A program made the translations under genes and the position numbers. A stretch of DNA of 64,000 nt from Ancylobacter novellus DSM 506 (GTDB lineage Bacteria; Pseudomonadota; Alphaproteobacteria; Rhizobiales; Xanthobacteraceae), in the NCBI RefSeq assembly GCF_000092925.1, contig NC_014217.1, positions 3,224,001 to 3,288,000 of the forward strand, in the 5' to 3' direction. This document shows, piece by piece, positions 43,654 to 56,136 of the stretch (positions are counted from its first letter, which is position 1; every line of letters starts with the position of its first letter). The notes under the pieces were generated by a model that saw only the letters and a list, made by a program, of their open reading frames with translations, was not told where the DNA came from and ran no database searches.

Positions 43654-45486
43654 ATGTTCGAAGCCAAATTCCAGACCTTCTCCGACGCCAGCGCGCCGGC
43701 TCTCGGCACTGCGCGGCTCAAGCTCTTGCGCGCCGAATTGGAGCGGCGCGGGCTCGACGGCTTCATCGTGCCGCGCGCGGACGCGCACCAGAACGAATAT
43801 GTGCCCCCCAGCGCCGAGCGCCTCGCCTGGCTCACCGGCTTCACCGGCTCGGCCGGCGTCGCCCTGGTGCTGCGCGATGAAGCGGCCATCGTGGTCGACG
43901 GGCGCTACACGCTGCAGGCAGCGGATCAGGTCGATACCGCGTCCTTCGAGGTCGTCCCGCTCGCCGAGACCTCGCCCGAGCGCTGGCTGGAGAAGCACCT
44001 GCCGGCCGGCGCGCGCTTCGGCTTCGATCCCTGGCTCGTCACCGTGGACGGCGAGGAGAAGCTGCGCCGCGCCGTGACGGCGGCGGAGGGCACGCTGGTG
44101 GCGCTCGACGGCAACCCGCTCGACGCGGTGTGGGTGGACCGCCCGGCGGAGCCGCTGGCGCCAATCGTGCTGCGCGATCCGGCGCTCGCCGGCGAGGACG
44201 CCGCGATCAAGATCGCCCGCGTGCAGCAGGCGCTCGCCGAGCAGAAGCTCGACGCGCTGGTCATCTCCGATCCGCACGGCGTCGCCTGGACCTTCAACAT
44301 ACGCGGCGGCGACGTCGCCTTCACGCCGCTGCCGCTGTCCTGGGCCATCGTGCCGAAGGAAGGCCGGCCGACGCTGTTCGTCGACGGACGCAAGCTCTCC
44401 AACGCCACGCGCGACGCGCTGTCCGCCATCGCCGAGATCGCCGACCCGACGCTGCTTGAGCGCGGGGTCGAGCTGGTCGCCGGCAAGGGCGCGACCGTGC
44501 GGCTCGACAAGGCGACGGCCCCTGCCATTCTCGCCGCGCGCATCGAGGCGGCGGGCGGCAAGGTCTCGTCCGGGCCGAGCCCGGTGGCCCTGATGCAGGC
44601 CTCCAAGAACGAGGCCGAGCTCGCCGGCATGCGCAGCGCCCATGTGCGCGACGGCGCCGCCCTCGCCCGCTTCCTCCGCTGGTTCGACGCCGAGGCGCCG
44701 AAGGGCGGCCTCACCGAGATCGACGTCGTCTGCGCGCTGGAGACCTTCCGCCGCGAGACCGGTGCGCTGAAGGACGTCTCCTTCCCCAGCATCTCCGGCG
44801 CCGGCCCGAACGGCGCCATCGTGCATTACCGCGTGACCGAGGCGACCAACCGGCGCGTCGGCATGGACGAGCTCTTCCTCATCGATTCCGGCGCACAGTA
44901 CGAGGACGGCACCACCGACGTGACCCGGACGCTGGCCGTCGGCACGCCGACGCCCGAGATGCGCGACCGTTTCACCCGCGTGCTGAAGGGCCACATCGCC
45001 ATCGCCCGCGCGGTGTTTCCGCTCGGCACCTCCGGCGCCCAGCTCGACCCCTTCGCGCGGCAATTCCTCTGGGCCGCCGGGCTCGATTTCGACCACGGCA
45101 CCGGCCACGGCGTCGGCGCCTATCTCTCCGTGCATGAGGGGCCGGCGCGCATCTCCAAGCTCGGCACGGTGGCGCTGGCGCGCGGCATGGTGCTCTCCAA
45201 CGAGCCCGGCTACTACAAGACCGGCGCCTATGGCATCCGGCTGGAGAATCTGGAGATCGTCGTCGACGGGCCGGCGGTCGAGGGGGCGGAGCGCACGCTG
45301 CTCGCCTTCGAGACCCTGACGCTGGCGCCCTTCGACCGGCGGGTGATCGAGCCTTCGCTGCTCACCCCGGACGAGACCGCCTGGATCGACGCCTACCACG
45401 CCCGCGTCAATGCCGAGATCGGCCCGCTGGTGGACGCGGCGACCCGCGCCTGGCTGGACGCCGCGACCGCCCCGCTCGGCGGCTGA
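43654..45486 (+). CDS. pepP: Aminopeptidase P family protein
   Basis: A 610-residue metallopeptidase of family M24B that removes N-terminal residues before proline. It has the long form with two N-terminal creatinase-like domains (1-310) and the pita-bread catalytic domain. Metal ligands can be read: Asp in LIDSGAQYEDG, Asp in TTDVTRT, His in GTGHGVGAYLSVHEGP, Glu in LSNEPGYY and Glu in GIRLENLEIV. I chose the ATG at 43654; a TTG four codons upstream is in frame. Confidence 0.92.
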   Translation: MFEAKFQTFSDASAPALGTARLKLLRAELERRGLDGFIVPRADAHQNEYVPPSAERLAWLTGFTGSAGVALVLRDEAAIVVDGRYTLQAADQVDTASFEVVPLAETSPERWLEKHLPAGARFGFDPWLVTVDGEEKLRRAVTAAEGTLVALDGNPLDAVWVDRPAEPLAPIVLRDPALAGEDAAIKIARVQQALAEQKLDALVISDPHGVAWTFNIRGGDVAFTPLPLSWAIVPKEGRPTLFVDGRKLSNATRDALSAIAEIADPTLLERGVELVAGKGATVRLDKATAPAILAARIEAAGGKVSSGPSPVALMQASKNEAELAGMRSAHVRDGAALARFLRWFDAEAPKGGLTEIDVVCALETFRRETGALKDVSFPSISGAGPNGAIVHYRVTEATNRRVGMDELFLIDSGAQYEDGTTDVTRTLAVGTPTPEMRDRFTRVLKGHIAIARAVFPLGTSGAQLDPFARQFLWAAGLDFDHGTGHGVGAYLSVHEGPARISKLGTVALARGMVLSNEPGYYKTGAYGIRLENLEIVVDGPAVEGAERTLLAFETLTLAPFDRRVIEPSLLTPDETAWIDAYHARVNAEIGPLVDAATRAWLDAATAPLGG

Positions 45487-45527
45487 GGCTCAGAGCCTTC
45501 GCCTAGGACGCCTCCCCATTGCTCACC

Positions 45528-45616
45528 GTCATCCCCGGGCTTGGCCCGGGGATCCACGACTTTCCGCGTGAGCCCGGCTCCAAGGCGTGGATGGCCGGGC
45601 CAAGCCCGGCCATGAC
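45528..45616. repeat. Palindromic repeat, family D, copy 2
   Basis: An 89-bp copy with GTCATCCCCGGGCTTGGCC at the left and GGCCAAGCCCGGCCATGAC at the right, with ATCCACGACTTT and AAGGCGTGGATGG inside. It lies between the convergent pepP and merR genes. Its sequence matches the copy at 23018-23106 over both ends. Confidence 0.82.
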
Positions 45617-45655
45617 GAACATCCAGGGGGCAGGCGGGAGTGGTCGGCTAACCCC

Positions 45656-46075
45656 TCACCCGCATCCCATAGCCGGCGCGTCGGGAACGTAGTCGCCGAA
45701 ATCCGGCTCCGGCCCCTCGCCGCCTGCCTTCAGCCAGGCGAGCTTGGCGGCGAGATAGGCGGACATGGCGGCGAGCTCCGCCTGCTTCGCCTGCAGGCGT
45801 TCGAGCTGCGCGCTCATGATCTCGATGCTGCGTGCGGTGGAGATGCCGCCCGCGCGGTACTCCTCGCCGATGACGGCGATCTCCTTCAGCGACATGCCGA
45901 GCGACTGCGCCATGCGGATCATCTTCGCCTGCCGCAGATGCTCGTCGGTGAACACCTGGTAGAGGTTGCGCCCGCCCTTGCCGTTGGTGTCCGGCTCGAA
46001 CAGGCCGCGGCGGATATAGAAGCGCACCGTATCGACGCTCAGCCCCGCCTGCCGGGCGAACTCGGAAATCAGCAT
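45656..46075 (-). CDS. MerR family transcriptional regulator
   Basis: A 139-residue regulator with an N-terminal winged helix: MLISEFARQAGLSVDTVRFYIRRGLFEPD, followed by a Gly/Lys turn (TNGKGGRNLYQVF), DEHLRQAKMIRMAQSLGMSLKEI, and a dimerization coiled coil. The C-terminus ends MGCG with one cysteine, and there is no heavy-metal CxxC set, so a small-molecule or redox sensor is more likely. AAGGAGG five bases before the ATG at 46075 fixes the start. It is divergent from the SDR gene and shares its promoter region. Confidence 0.9.
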   Translation of the reverse strand: MLISEFARQAGLSVDTVRFYIRRGLFEPDTNGKGGRNLYQVFTDEHLRQAKMIRMAQSLGMSLKEIAVIGEEYRAGGISTARSIEIMSAQLERLQAKQAELAAMSAYLAAKLAWLKAGGEGPEPDFGDYVPDAPAMGCG

Positions 46076-46084
46076 GGACGCCTC

Positions 46085-46116
46085 CTTGACCATGGACCTT
46101 GGTCAAGGCTTATAGA
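46085..46116 (+). promoter_or_regulatory. MerR-type promoter and operator for the SDR gene
   Basis: TTGACC (46086-46091) and TATAGA (46111-46116) are separated by 19 bp, longer than the normal 17 and characteristic of MerR-activated promoters. The spacer carries the inverted repeat CTTGACC (46085-46091) and GGTCAAG (46101-46107). The site sits between the merR-like gene and the SDR gene, as expected for activation by DNA untwisting. Confidence 0.8.
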
Positions 46117-46146
46117 TCGTGCTCCCGGGATTGTGGAGCAGGAAAG

Positions 46147-46974
46147 ATGGACAGGATCGCGCTGGTGACGGGCGCTTCGTCGGGCATCGGCGAGGCGACG
46201 GTCCGGCAACTTCTCGGTGACGGCTACATCGTCTACGCCGCCGCGCGGCGGGTCGAGCGCATGGTGTCACTGGCAGAGGCCGGCGCGCGCATTGTCACCC
46301 TCGATGTCACCGACGATGTCACCATTATCGCCACCATCCGCCGGATCGAAAGCGAGGCCGGGCGGCTCGACGTTCTGGTCAACAATGCCGGCTACGGCTC
46401 CTATGGCGCGCTGGAGGATGTGCCGCTTGACGAGGCGCGCCGCCAGTTCGAGGTGAACCTGTTCGGTGCCGCCCGGCTGATCCAGCTCTGCCTGCCGATG
46501 ATGCGGGCGCAGAAATCCGGCCGGATCGTCAACATCACCTCGATCGGCGGTAAGATGTGGGAACCCTTCGGTTCCTGGTATCACGCGACGAAATTCGCGC
46601 TGGAGGGCCTCAGCGACTGCCTGCGCATGGAGCTGAAGCCGTTCGGCATCGACGTCATCGTCGTCGAGCCCGGCGCCATCCGCACCGAATGGGGCGGCAT
46701 CGCCCATGGGAGCCTGCTCGCCCGCTCGGGCGACACCGCCTACGCGCCCTATGCGCGGCGCCACGCCAAGATGTTCGAATGGGCCGACGCCTCAAGCCTG
46801 GGCTCGCCGCCCGATGTCGTCGCCCGCACCATCGCCCGCGCCGTGGCGGCAAGGCGCCCGCGCACCCGCTACGCCACGGGCGGCGGAGCCTGGTGGATCC
46901 TGCTGCTCAACCGCCTGCTAAGCGACCGTATGCAGGACATGATCATGTGGCGCGTTTCGCAAGCGGAAAGATGA
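46147..46974 (+). CDS. Short-chain dehydrogenase/reductase
   Basis: A 275-residue classical SDR oxidoreductase. The cofactor motif TGASSGIG is at residues 8-15, NNAG at 79-82, and the catalytic Ser132, Tyr145 and Lys149 in TSIGGKMWEPFGSWYHATKF. The Ala-Arg-Arg at 33-35 after the second strand suggests NADP(H). The C-terminal part carries an extra hydrophobic helix (WWILLLNRLL). Its substrate is unknown; control by the divergent MerR protein suggests induction by a toxic or reactive compound (inference). Confidence 0.9.
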   Translation: MDRIALVTGASSGIGEATVRQLLGDGYIVYAAARRVERMVSLAEAGARIVTLDVTDDVTIIATIRRIESEAGRLDVLVNNAGYGSYGALEDVPLDEARRQFEVNLFGAARLIQLCLPMMRAQKSGRIVNITSIGGKMWEPFGSWYHATKFALEGLSDCLRMELKPFGIDVIVVEPGAIRTEWGGIAHGSLLARSGDTAYAPYARRHAKMFEWADASSLGSPPDVVARTIARAVAARRPRTRYATGGGAWWILLLNRLLSDRMQDMIMWRVSQAER

Positions 46975-47090
46975 CGATACGGAATGAGGCCCGCTTGCAG
47001 CCGCCTTGGCGATGGCGGTTCAATGGAACCAGCGTTCCGGCACCGCGTTTGTCTTCCAGTCGATGTAACGGGGCAGACGGAGACGCCGCC

Positions 47091-47243
47091 ATGACCACCA
47101 TTCTTCTGATCATTCTGGTTCTGATTCTTGTCGGCGCCCTGCCGAGCTGGGGCTATAGCCGCAGCTGGGGCTACGGGCCGAGCGGCCTCGTCACCATCCT
47201 CTTGGTGATTCTGATCGTGATGATGCTCACCGGACGGGTGTAA
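47091..47243 (+). CDS. DUF3309 family small membrane protein
   Basis: A 50-residue protein with two hydrophobic segments around a central WGYSRSWGYGPSG, the family signature. It starts MTTILLIILVLILVGALP and ends with a second hydrophobic run and LTGRV. An ACGGAGAC sequence precedes the ATG. DUF3309 proteins are abundant in proteobacteria, with unknown function. It is convergent with the cysteine hydrolase gene. Confidence 0.88.
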   Translation: MTTILLIILVLILVGALPSWGYSRSWGYGPSGLVTILLVILIVMMLTGRV

Positions 47244-47270
47244 ACGTCCGATATTCTCTGTTGGAAAGAC

Positions 47271-47307
47271 GTCATCCCGGACGCGGCATCGCCGCGATCC
47301 GGGATCG
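47271..47307. repeat. Partial family B repeat
   Basis: GTCATCCCGGACGCGGCATCGCCGCG ATCCGGGATCGGG matches the left half of the family B element (5919-6043). It forms CGCGGC-AT-CGCCGCG-like hairpins. It lies between convergent genes ending at 47243 and 47318. Confidence 0.6.
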
Positions 47308-47317
47308 GGTTTGCCTG

Positions 47318-47875
47318 TCAGGCGGGCCAATCGCCCGCGATATCCTTTGCCGGCCGGATCGTCGCCCCGGCGAATTCCAGTGCCGCCATCAGCGCCGCCT
47401 GCACGCTCGCCGCCGGCACCTCGGTTCCATTGAAGGCGAGATCGCGCGTCGCCGCCGCATCATGCGCCAGCGTGACGCCGTAGCCGAGATCGAGCGCGGC
47501 CCGCGTGGCGGCGTCGACGCACATATGGCTCATGGCACCGGCGACGACGAGCGAGCCGACGCCTTTGCTCTTCAGCAATTCGTCAAGGCCGGTGTCGAGG
47601 AAGGAATTCACATTATGCTTGACCACCACAGGCTCGTCGGCGCGTGGCGCCACGGCCGGGTGGATGTGCGCGCCCTCAGTCCCCTTGCCGAAGAAGCCCG
47701 CATCGACCTCCTCCGCCTCGTGGCGCACATGCACGACGGGCAGCCCCTCCTCGCGCGCCGCGCGAAGCAGCTCCGCGGCCGCATCCGCCGCCGCTTCGAT
47801 GCCGACCAAGGGGTACTTCCCGCCGGGGAAATAGTCGTTCTGGATGTCGATGAGGAGAAGAGCGGTCCTGGCCAT
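47318..47875 (-). CDS. Isochorismatase-like cysteine hydrolase
   Basis: A 185-residue cysteine hydrolase. The catalytic triad of the family is visible as Asp in LLIDIQNDYFPGG, Lys in VVVKHNVNSF and Cys in AGAMSHMCVDAATRAALDLGY. The cis-peptide turn is in the same AGAMSH segment. Such enzymes act on isochorismate, nicotinamide or N-carbamoyl compounds; no neighbour settles the substrate. GGAGAG precedes the ATG at 47875. Confidence 0.88.
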   Translation of the reverse strand: MARTALLLIDIQNDYFPGGKYPLVGIEAAADAAAELLRAAREEGLPVVHVRHEAEEVDAGFFGKGTEGAHIHPAVAPRADEPVVVKHNVNSFLDTGLDELLKSKGVGSLVVAGAMSHMCVDAATRAALDLGYGVTLAHDAAATRDLAFNGTEVPAASVQAALMAALEFAGATIRPAKDIAGDWPA

Positions 47876-47959
47876 GGTTCTCTCCGGATCAGCGGAATGG
47901 ATATCGATCGAACAGGAAGGCACGAGGCGCGGCCAGTCCGCACGATAGCGTAAACGCCC

Positions 47960-51822
<3,863 letters not shown>

Positions 51823-51924
51823 GCGTGAGGCTCCACAACGAATCCGCGGGACGGCAGACGCGCCTTTCTAGCAGGTCACAGGCCGGCGCGCACCCGGCGT
51901 TCCTCTTATGTTCGCACAAGTTCG

Positions 51925-51945
51925 GCGCGGGGCAAGCCCCCGCGC
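51925..51945 (-). terminator. G+C hairpin after bamD
   Basis: GCGCGGGG and CCCCGCGC form a perfect 8-bp stem with a 5-nt loop, starting 6 bp past the bamD stop. There is no T-run after it on the minus strand, so it may only weakly stop transcription before recN. Confidence 0.4.
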
Positions 51946-51951
51946 GTTCCT

Positions 51952-52869
51952 TCAGCCGAGGCCGAAACCCTTGAAGGCCTTGGCGATCCAGGACTGCTCG
52001 TTCATCTGCGGGTTCACGCCGCGCGACTGCACGAGCTTGTAGGCGTCCTTGTACCAGGTGCTGTCGGGGAAATTGTAGCCGAGCACGGCGGCCGAGGTTT
52101 GCGCCTCGCCGACCACGCCGAGCGCCATATAGGCCTCGGTCAGGCGGTAGAGCGCCTCCTCGACATGGCGGGTCGTCTGGTAGCGCGTGACCACTACCTT
52201 GAAGCGGTTGATCGCGCCGGCATAGTTGCGCTGGTCGAGATAGTAGCGCCCGATCATCATTTCCTTGCCGGCGAGCTGGTCGCGGGCGACTTCGAGCTTC
52301 TTCTTGGCGCTGACCGCATATTCCGTGTTGGGAAATTTGCGCACCACCTCGTCGAGCGCTTCCATGGCTCGCTCGGTGCGCGCCTGGTCGCGGGAGATGT
52401 CGGGGATCTGGTCGAAATAGGAGGCGGCGATCAGGTACTGCGCATAGGCCGCATCGGCGGAGCCAGGGTGCAGCGCCAGATAACGCCGCGCCGCGCTGAT
52501 GCTCTCGTCGTAATTGGCCTGCGCGTAGTTGATGTAGGCGATCATCAGGACCGCCTTGCGCGCCCATTCCGAATAGGGGTGCTGGCGGTCGACGTCCTCG
52601 AAGCGCTTGATCGCCTCGGCATATTCATCCTTCGCCATGAGGGTCAGGCCCTCATTGTAGCGCTGCTCGGCCGGCACGTCGGGATAGACCTTGGCCTCGG
52701 TGCTGGTGTCGAACCAGCTGGCGCAGCCACCGAGCGAGGCGCCCAGCATGACCAGCCCGGCGAGCCGCAACGCGACGGCACCAGCCGCCCAGCCGCCGCG
52801 CATGGCGCCGGTGCGGGCGGTCAGGGTCGCGTCACCGGAACGGCGCCGGTCGAGGGTGAGAAGACGCAT
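51952..52869 (-). CDS. bamD: Outer membrane assembly lipoprotein BamD
   Basis: BamD is the essential lipoprotein of the Bam complex that inserts beta-barrel proteins. With the ATG at 52869 the product has 305 residues and the lipobox LGGC puts the lipidated Cys at 49. An ATG at 52803 would give a more normal 27-residue signal. TPR-like repeats follow, with YNEGLTLMAKDEYAEAIKRFEDVDRQHPYSEWARKA, AAYAQYLIAASYFDQI and FPNTEYAVSAKKKLEVARDQLA. It lies between lpxC and recN. Confidence 0.93.
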   Translation of the reverse strand: MRLLTLDRRRSGDATLTARTGAMRGGWAAGAVALRLAGLVMLGASLGGCASWFDTSTEAKVYPDVPAEQRYNEGLTLMAKDEYAEAIKRFEDVDRQHPYSEWARKAVLMIAYINYAQANYDESISAARRYLALHPGSADAAYAQYLIAASYFDQIPDISRDQARTERAMEALDEVVRKFPNTEYAVSAKKKLEVARDQLAGKEMMIGRYYLDQRNYAGAINRFKVVVTRYQTTRHVEEALYRLTEAYMALGVVGEAQTSAAVLGYNFPDSTWYKDAYKLVQSRGVNPQMNEQSWIAKAFKGFGLG

Positions 52870-53062
52870 CACAAAATCGATCCCGATCTGGTCGTTAGCC
52901 GCCGCGCATGATGCGCCCAGAATGCTTGCTCAGGCGCTAAGGCGCCTTTCCGACCGGATTATGGCGCCTTGGGATGCCAAGGGCAAAGAGCGGAAGGCAG
53001 GTGTAACGAAGCCTTCACCCTGTTGCACGAATGACGCGACCGGGGAACCGGGAATTGCCGGC

Positions 53063-54001
53063 TCAGAGTTCCGGCGCGTAGGCCGGGACGGCGACAGTGA
53101 CCAGGCCAGCATTGCTGGAGACGCTGCGGCGGGCGGGGATGCGCGCCTCGACGATCTCGTAGGCCGAGCGGTCGGAGAGCAGCGCGTCGACCACGGCGAA
53201 GTTCAGCTTGTGGCCGCCGCGATAGGAGCGGTAGCGCGCCATCAGCGGCAGGCCGCCGATCGCAAGGTCACCGATCGCGTCCAGAGCCTTGTGGCGGACG
53301 AACTCGTCCGAATAGCGCAGGCCCGTCGTGTTGACGATGCCGTCCTCGCCCAGGCAGATCGTGTTATCGAGCGAGGCGCCGAGCGCATAGCCGGCCTGCC
53401 AGAGACGCTCGACATCGCTGACGAAGCCAAAGGTGCGGGCCGCGGCGAGTTCCTTGCGGAACACACCGGGCGACATGGTGGCAGCAAAGCGCTGGCGGCC
53501 AATGGCGGCATGGGCGAAGTCGATCTCGACCTCGAGCCGGAAGCCGAAATCATAAGGGGAAAGCTCGCCGAAGCCGGTCTCGGTCTCGACCCGCACGGTC
53601 TTGAGCACGCGCAGGTAACGGCGGGCGCGATTCGTCTCGACGACGCCGGCCTCGTCCACGGCAGCGACGAACTCGTCGGCGCTGCCGTCGAGGATCGGCA
53701 CTTCCGGGCCGTCGATCTCGACATACGCATTGTCGACGCCGAGGCCGGAGAAGCAGGCGAGCAGATGCTCGACGGTGGAAACGGCCGGGCCGCTGGAATC
53801 ACGCAGCACAGTGGCGAGGTCGCTGCCACGCACGGCGCCGCGGCAGGCGCGCACGGACTGGGCCGAATCGATGCGGTGGAAAACGATGCCGGTGTCGGCC
53901 TCGGCGGGAGCGATGCTCAACCGCGCACGTTTGCCGGAATGCACGCCGACGCCGGAAAGCGTCACGCAGTCGCCAAGAGTGGTCTGCCGTACAGCGTTCA
54001 T
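53063..54001 (-). CDS. lpxC: UDP-3-O-acyl-N-acetylglucosamine deacetylase
   Basis: LpxC carries out the committed step of lipid A synthesis, a zinc-dependent deacetylation. The 312-residue protein has SGVGVHSGKRARL near the N-terminus, the first zinc His in STVEHLLACFSGLGVDN, DGPEVPILDGSADEFV, the second zinc site VRHKALDAIGDL (His and Asp), and GGHKLN with the catalytic His. It follows ftsZ, the usual end of the dcw cluster. Confidence 0.96.
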   Translation of the reverse strand: MNAVRQTTLGDCVTLSGVGVHSGKRARLSIAPAEADTGIVFHRIDSAQSVRACRGAVRGSDLATVLRDSSGPAVSTVEHLLACFSGLGVDNAYVEIDGPEVPILDGSADEFVAAVDEAGVVETNRARRYLRVLKTVRVETETGFGELSPYDFGFRLEVEIDFAHAAIGRQRFAATMSPGVFRKELAAARTFGFVSDVERLWQAGYALGASLDNTICLGEDGIVNTTGLRYSDEFVRHKALDAIGDLAIGGLPLMARYRSYRGGHKLNFAVVDALLSDRSAYEIVEARIPARRSVSSNAGLVTVAVPAYAPEL

Positions 54002-54230
54002 TCAGACCCAAGAAGCGGACGCAGGAGGCGATCCGCTTTCCCCATTCCCCATAACCAACAAAATCCACCGCCATTTGAAGGAGCGCGGAACAGGATCCGT
54101 GCCGGCGGCTTATCGTTGGCTGGCAAGATAACGGCGCCGTGAGTCCGCGCCAAATCACGCTTGCTTACCGTCTGTTACCGTTACTACGCTGACGCAAAAT
54201 CCTAAAAAATCGTTTAATACCAACGCAATG

Positions 54231-54307
54231 CGCCCGGGCCTCACGACCCGGGCGCTGCGCTGCATGATACGGTCTGTAACAGGGCGGCGGAACCTCCTCC
54301 GCCCTGT
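54231..54307 (-). terminator. Two hairpins after ftsZ
   Basis: ACAGGGCGG/CCGCCCTGT (54279-54307, 9-bp stem) and CGCCCGGG/CCCGGGCG (54231-54254, 8-bp stem) follow the ftsZ stop in turn on the minus strand. A T-rich stretch lies about 25 bp further on (CGATTTTTTAGG) but not directly after the stems. They may separate ftsZ from lpxC. The rest of 54002-54230 is AT-richer promoter-like DNA for lpxC without boxes I can assign. Confidence 0.55.
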
Positions 54308-54322
54308 TGCGCGACTCGGGCC

Positions 54323-56050
54323 TCAGCCCTGCCGGCGCAGGAAGGCCGGGATGTCGAGGTGGTCGTCCTCGGCCGGACGCGCGACCCGCGCCTCGCCCGG
54401 GCGCTGGGCCGGACGCTTGGCGTACTCGGAGGGCTCAGGACGCATATCGGCCAGCGGACGCGGCTCGGCGTAGCCCTGCGGCTGAGCGTAGCCCTGGGGC
54501 TGGGCCTGCGGCGCGCGACGCACCATCGGGCGCATCTCGGCCGGCGGGTCGGCTTCTTCCTCGTCCTGATGGCGGCCGAGGCCGACATTGGCGAGGCGCT
54601 GGAGCAAGGTCATCCGCTTCTTCTCGGCGTGCTGATGGTCCGGCACCTCACCGCGGGCGGCGCGGATCTGGTTCTGTGCCGGCAGCGGCAGCTCGTCCAC
54701 ACGCGGCATGCGCGGCGAGGGACGCTCCGCATGCGGCGGGATGAACGGCTCGATCGAGTGCTCCTCATAGGCCGCCTCGTTCACCGGGGCCGGTTCCGGC
54801 TCGGCATAGAGGGCAGGCTTGGGGGCCAGCTGGCGGATGGTGACGTCATCGATGGCCGCCGGCGCATAGGCCGCCTCGCCGCCATAGACGTGGTCGTTCT
54901 CGGCCGGGCCGGCGAAGCTCGGCTCCGGCGCATAGGCCGACTCCGGCTCGTCGAGCGCGGAGGCGACCGAGCGCAGAGCCGCCTCGCGGCGCGCCTCGAC
55001 CGCCGCGCGGCCGGCGTTGGAGACGCGGCGCCCGCCGACATCCGGCAAACCGTTTAGGCTGTGCGGGATCTGCTCGGGGATCACCGCCGGGTCGATGCCG
55101 GTGGCGACGACGGACACGCGGATCAGGCCCTCCAGCGTCTCGTCGAAGGTGGCGCCGAGGATGATGTTGGCGTCCGGATCGACTTCCTCGCGGATGCGGG
55201 TCGCCGCCTCGTCCACCTCGAACAGGGTGAGGTCCTTGCCGCCGGTGATCGAGATCAGCAGGCCGCGGGCGCCGCGCATCGACACCTCGTCGAGCAGCGG
55301 ATTGGCGATCGCCGCTTCCGCCGCGTGCCGGGCACGCTGCTCGCCGGAGGCCTCGCCCGTGCCCATCATCGCCTTGCCCATCTCGCGCATCACGGCGCGG
55401 ACGTCGGCGAAGTCGAGGTTGATGAGGCCTTCCTTCACCATCAGGTCGGTGATGCAGGCGACGCCCGAATAGAGCACCTGGTCCGCCATGGCGAAGGCGT
55501 CGGCGAAGGTCGTGCGCTCGTTGGCCACCCGGAACAGGTTCTGGTTCGGGATGACGATGAGCGTGTCGACGCCCTTCTGCAGCTCGGCGATGCCCATCTC
55601 GCCGATGCGCATGCGGCGCTGGCCTTCGAAGTGGAAGGGCTTGGTCACCACGCCGACGGTCAGGATACCGAGCTCGCGGGCGGCGCGGGCGATGACCGGG
55701 GCGGCGCCGGTGCCGGTGCCACCGCCCATGCCGGCGGTGATGAACACCATGTGCGCGCCGGCGAGGTGATCGCGGATCTCGTCCAGCGCCTCTTCGGCGG
55801 CGGCGCGGCCGACTTCCGGCTGCGAGCCGGCGCCAAGGCCCTCCGTCACGGCGACGCCCATCTGGATGATGCGCTCGGCCTTGGACAGGGTCAGCGCCTG
55901 CGCGTCCGTGTTGGCGACGACGAAGTCGACGCCCGACAGGCCGGCGGTGATCATGTTGTTGACTGCGTTGCTGCCCGCGCCACCGACGCCGAACACGGTG
56001 ATCCGGGGACGCAGCTCGCGGATGTCAGGTACCTGGAGGTTGATCGTCAT
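54323..56050 (-). CDS. ftsZ: Cell division protein FtsZ
   Basis: FtsZ is the tubulin-like GTPase that forms the division ring. The 575-residue protein has [23 protein letters not shown], the GTP loop GMGGGTGTG (107-115), and the T7 loop [11 protein letters not shown] with the catalytic Asp. The globular part ends near residue 330. A ~230-residue linker rich in Ala, Pro, Glu and Arg follows, and the conserved C-terminal peptide [11 protein letters not shown] is at 565-575, the site for FtsA and other partners. The long linker is typical of alphaproteobacteria. Confidence 0.97.
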   Translation of the reverse strand: MTINLQVPDIRELRPRITVFGVGGAGSNAVNNMITAGLSGVDFVVANTDAQALTLSKAERIIQMGVAVTEGLGAGSQPEVGRAAAEEALDEIRDHLAGAHMVFITAGMGGGTGTGAAPVIARAARELGILTVGVVTKPFHFEGQRRMRIGEMGIAELQKGVDTLIVIPNQNLFRVANERTTFADAFAMADQVLYSGVACITDLMVKEGLINLDFADVRAVMREMGKAMMGTGEASGEQRARHAAEAAIANPLLDEVSMRGARGLLISITGGKDLTLFEVDEAATRIREEVDPDANIILGATFDETLEGLIRVSVVATGIDPAVIPEQIPHSLNGLPDVGGRRVSNAGRAAVEARREAALRSVASALDEPESAYAPEPSFAGPAENDHVYGGEAAYAPAAIDDVTIRQLAPKPALYAEPEPAPVNEAAYEEHSIEPFIPPHAERPSPRMPRVDELPLPAQNQIRAARGEVPDHQHAEKKRMTLLQRLANVGLGRHQDEEEADPPAEMRPMVRRAPQAQPQGYAQPQGYAEPRPLADMRPEPSEYAKRPAQRPGEARVARPAEDDHLDIPAFLRRQG

Positions 56051-56136
56051 TTCATTGTCCCCTAACGCCGGCGGGCACGAGGCCCGTCACGATCACTTTG
56101 GTGCCGGTTCCGCCGGCGCGGGTTGGATGGAACACG

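Noticed and set aside
43150..45399. Minus-strand open frame of 749 codons opposite pepP and the LysE gene
   Set aside because: The translation is His/Arg/Gly/Glu-rich with no domain, and the plus strand encodes two well-recognised proteins over the same bases.
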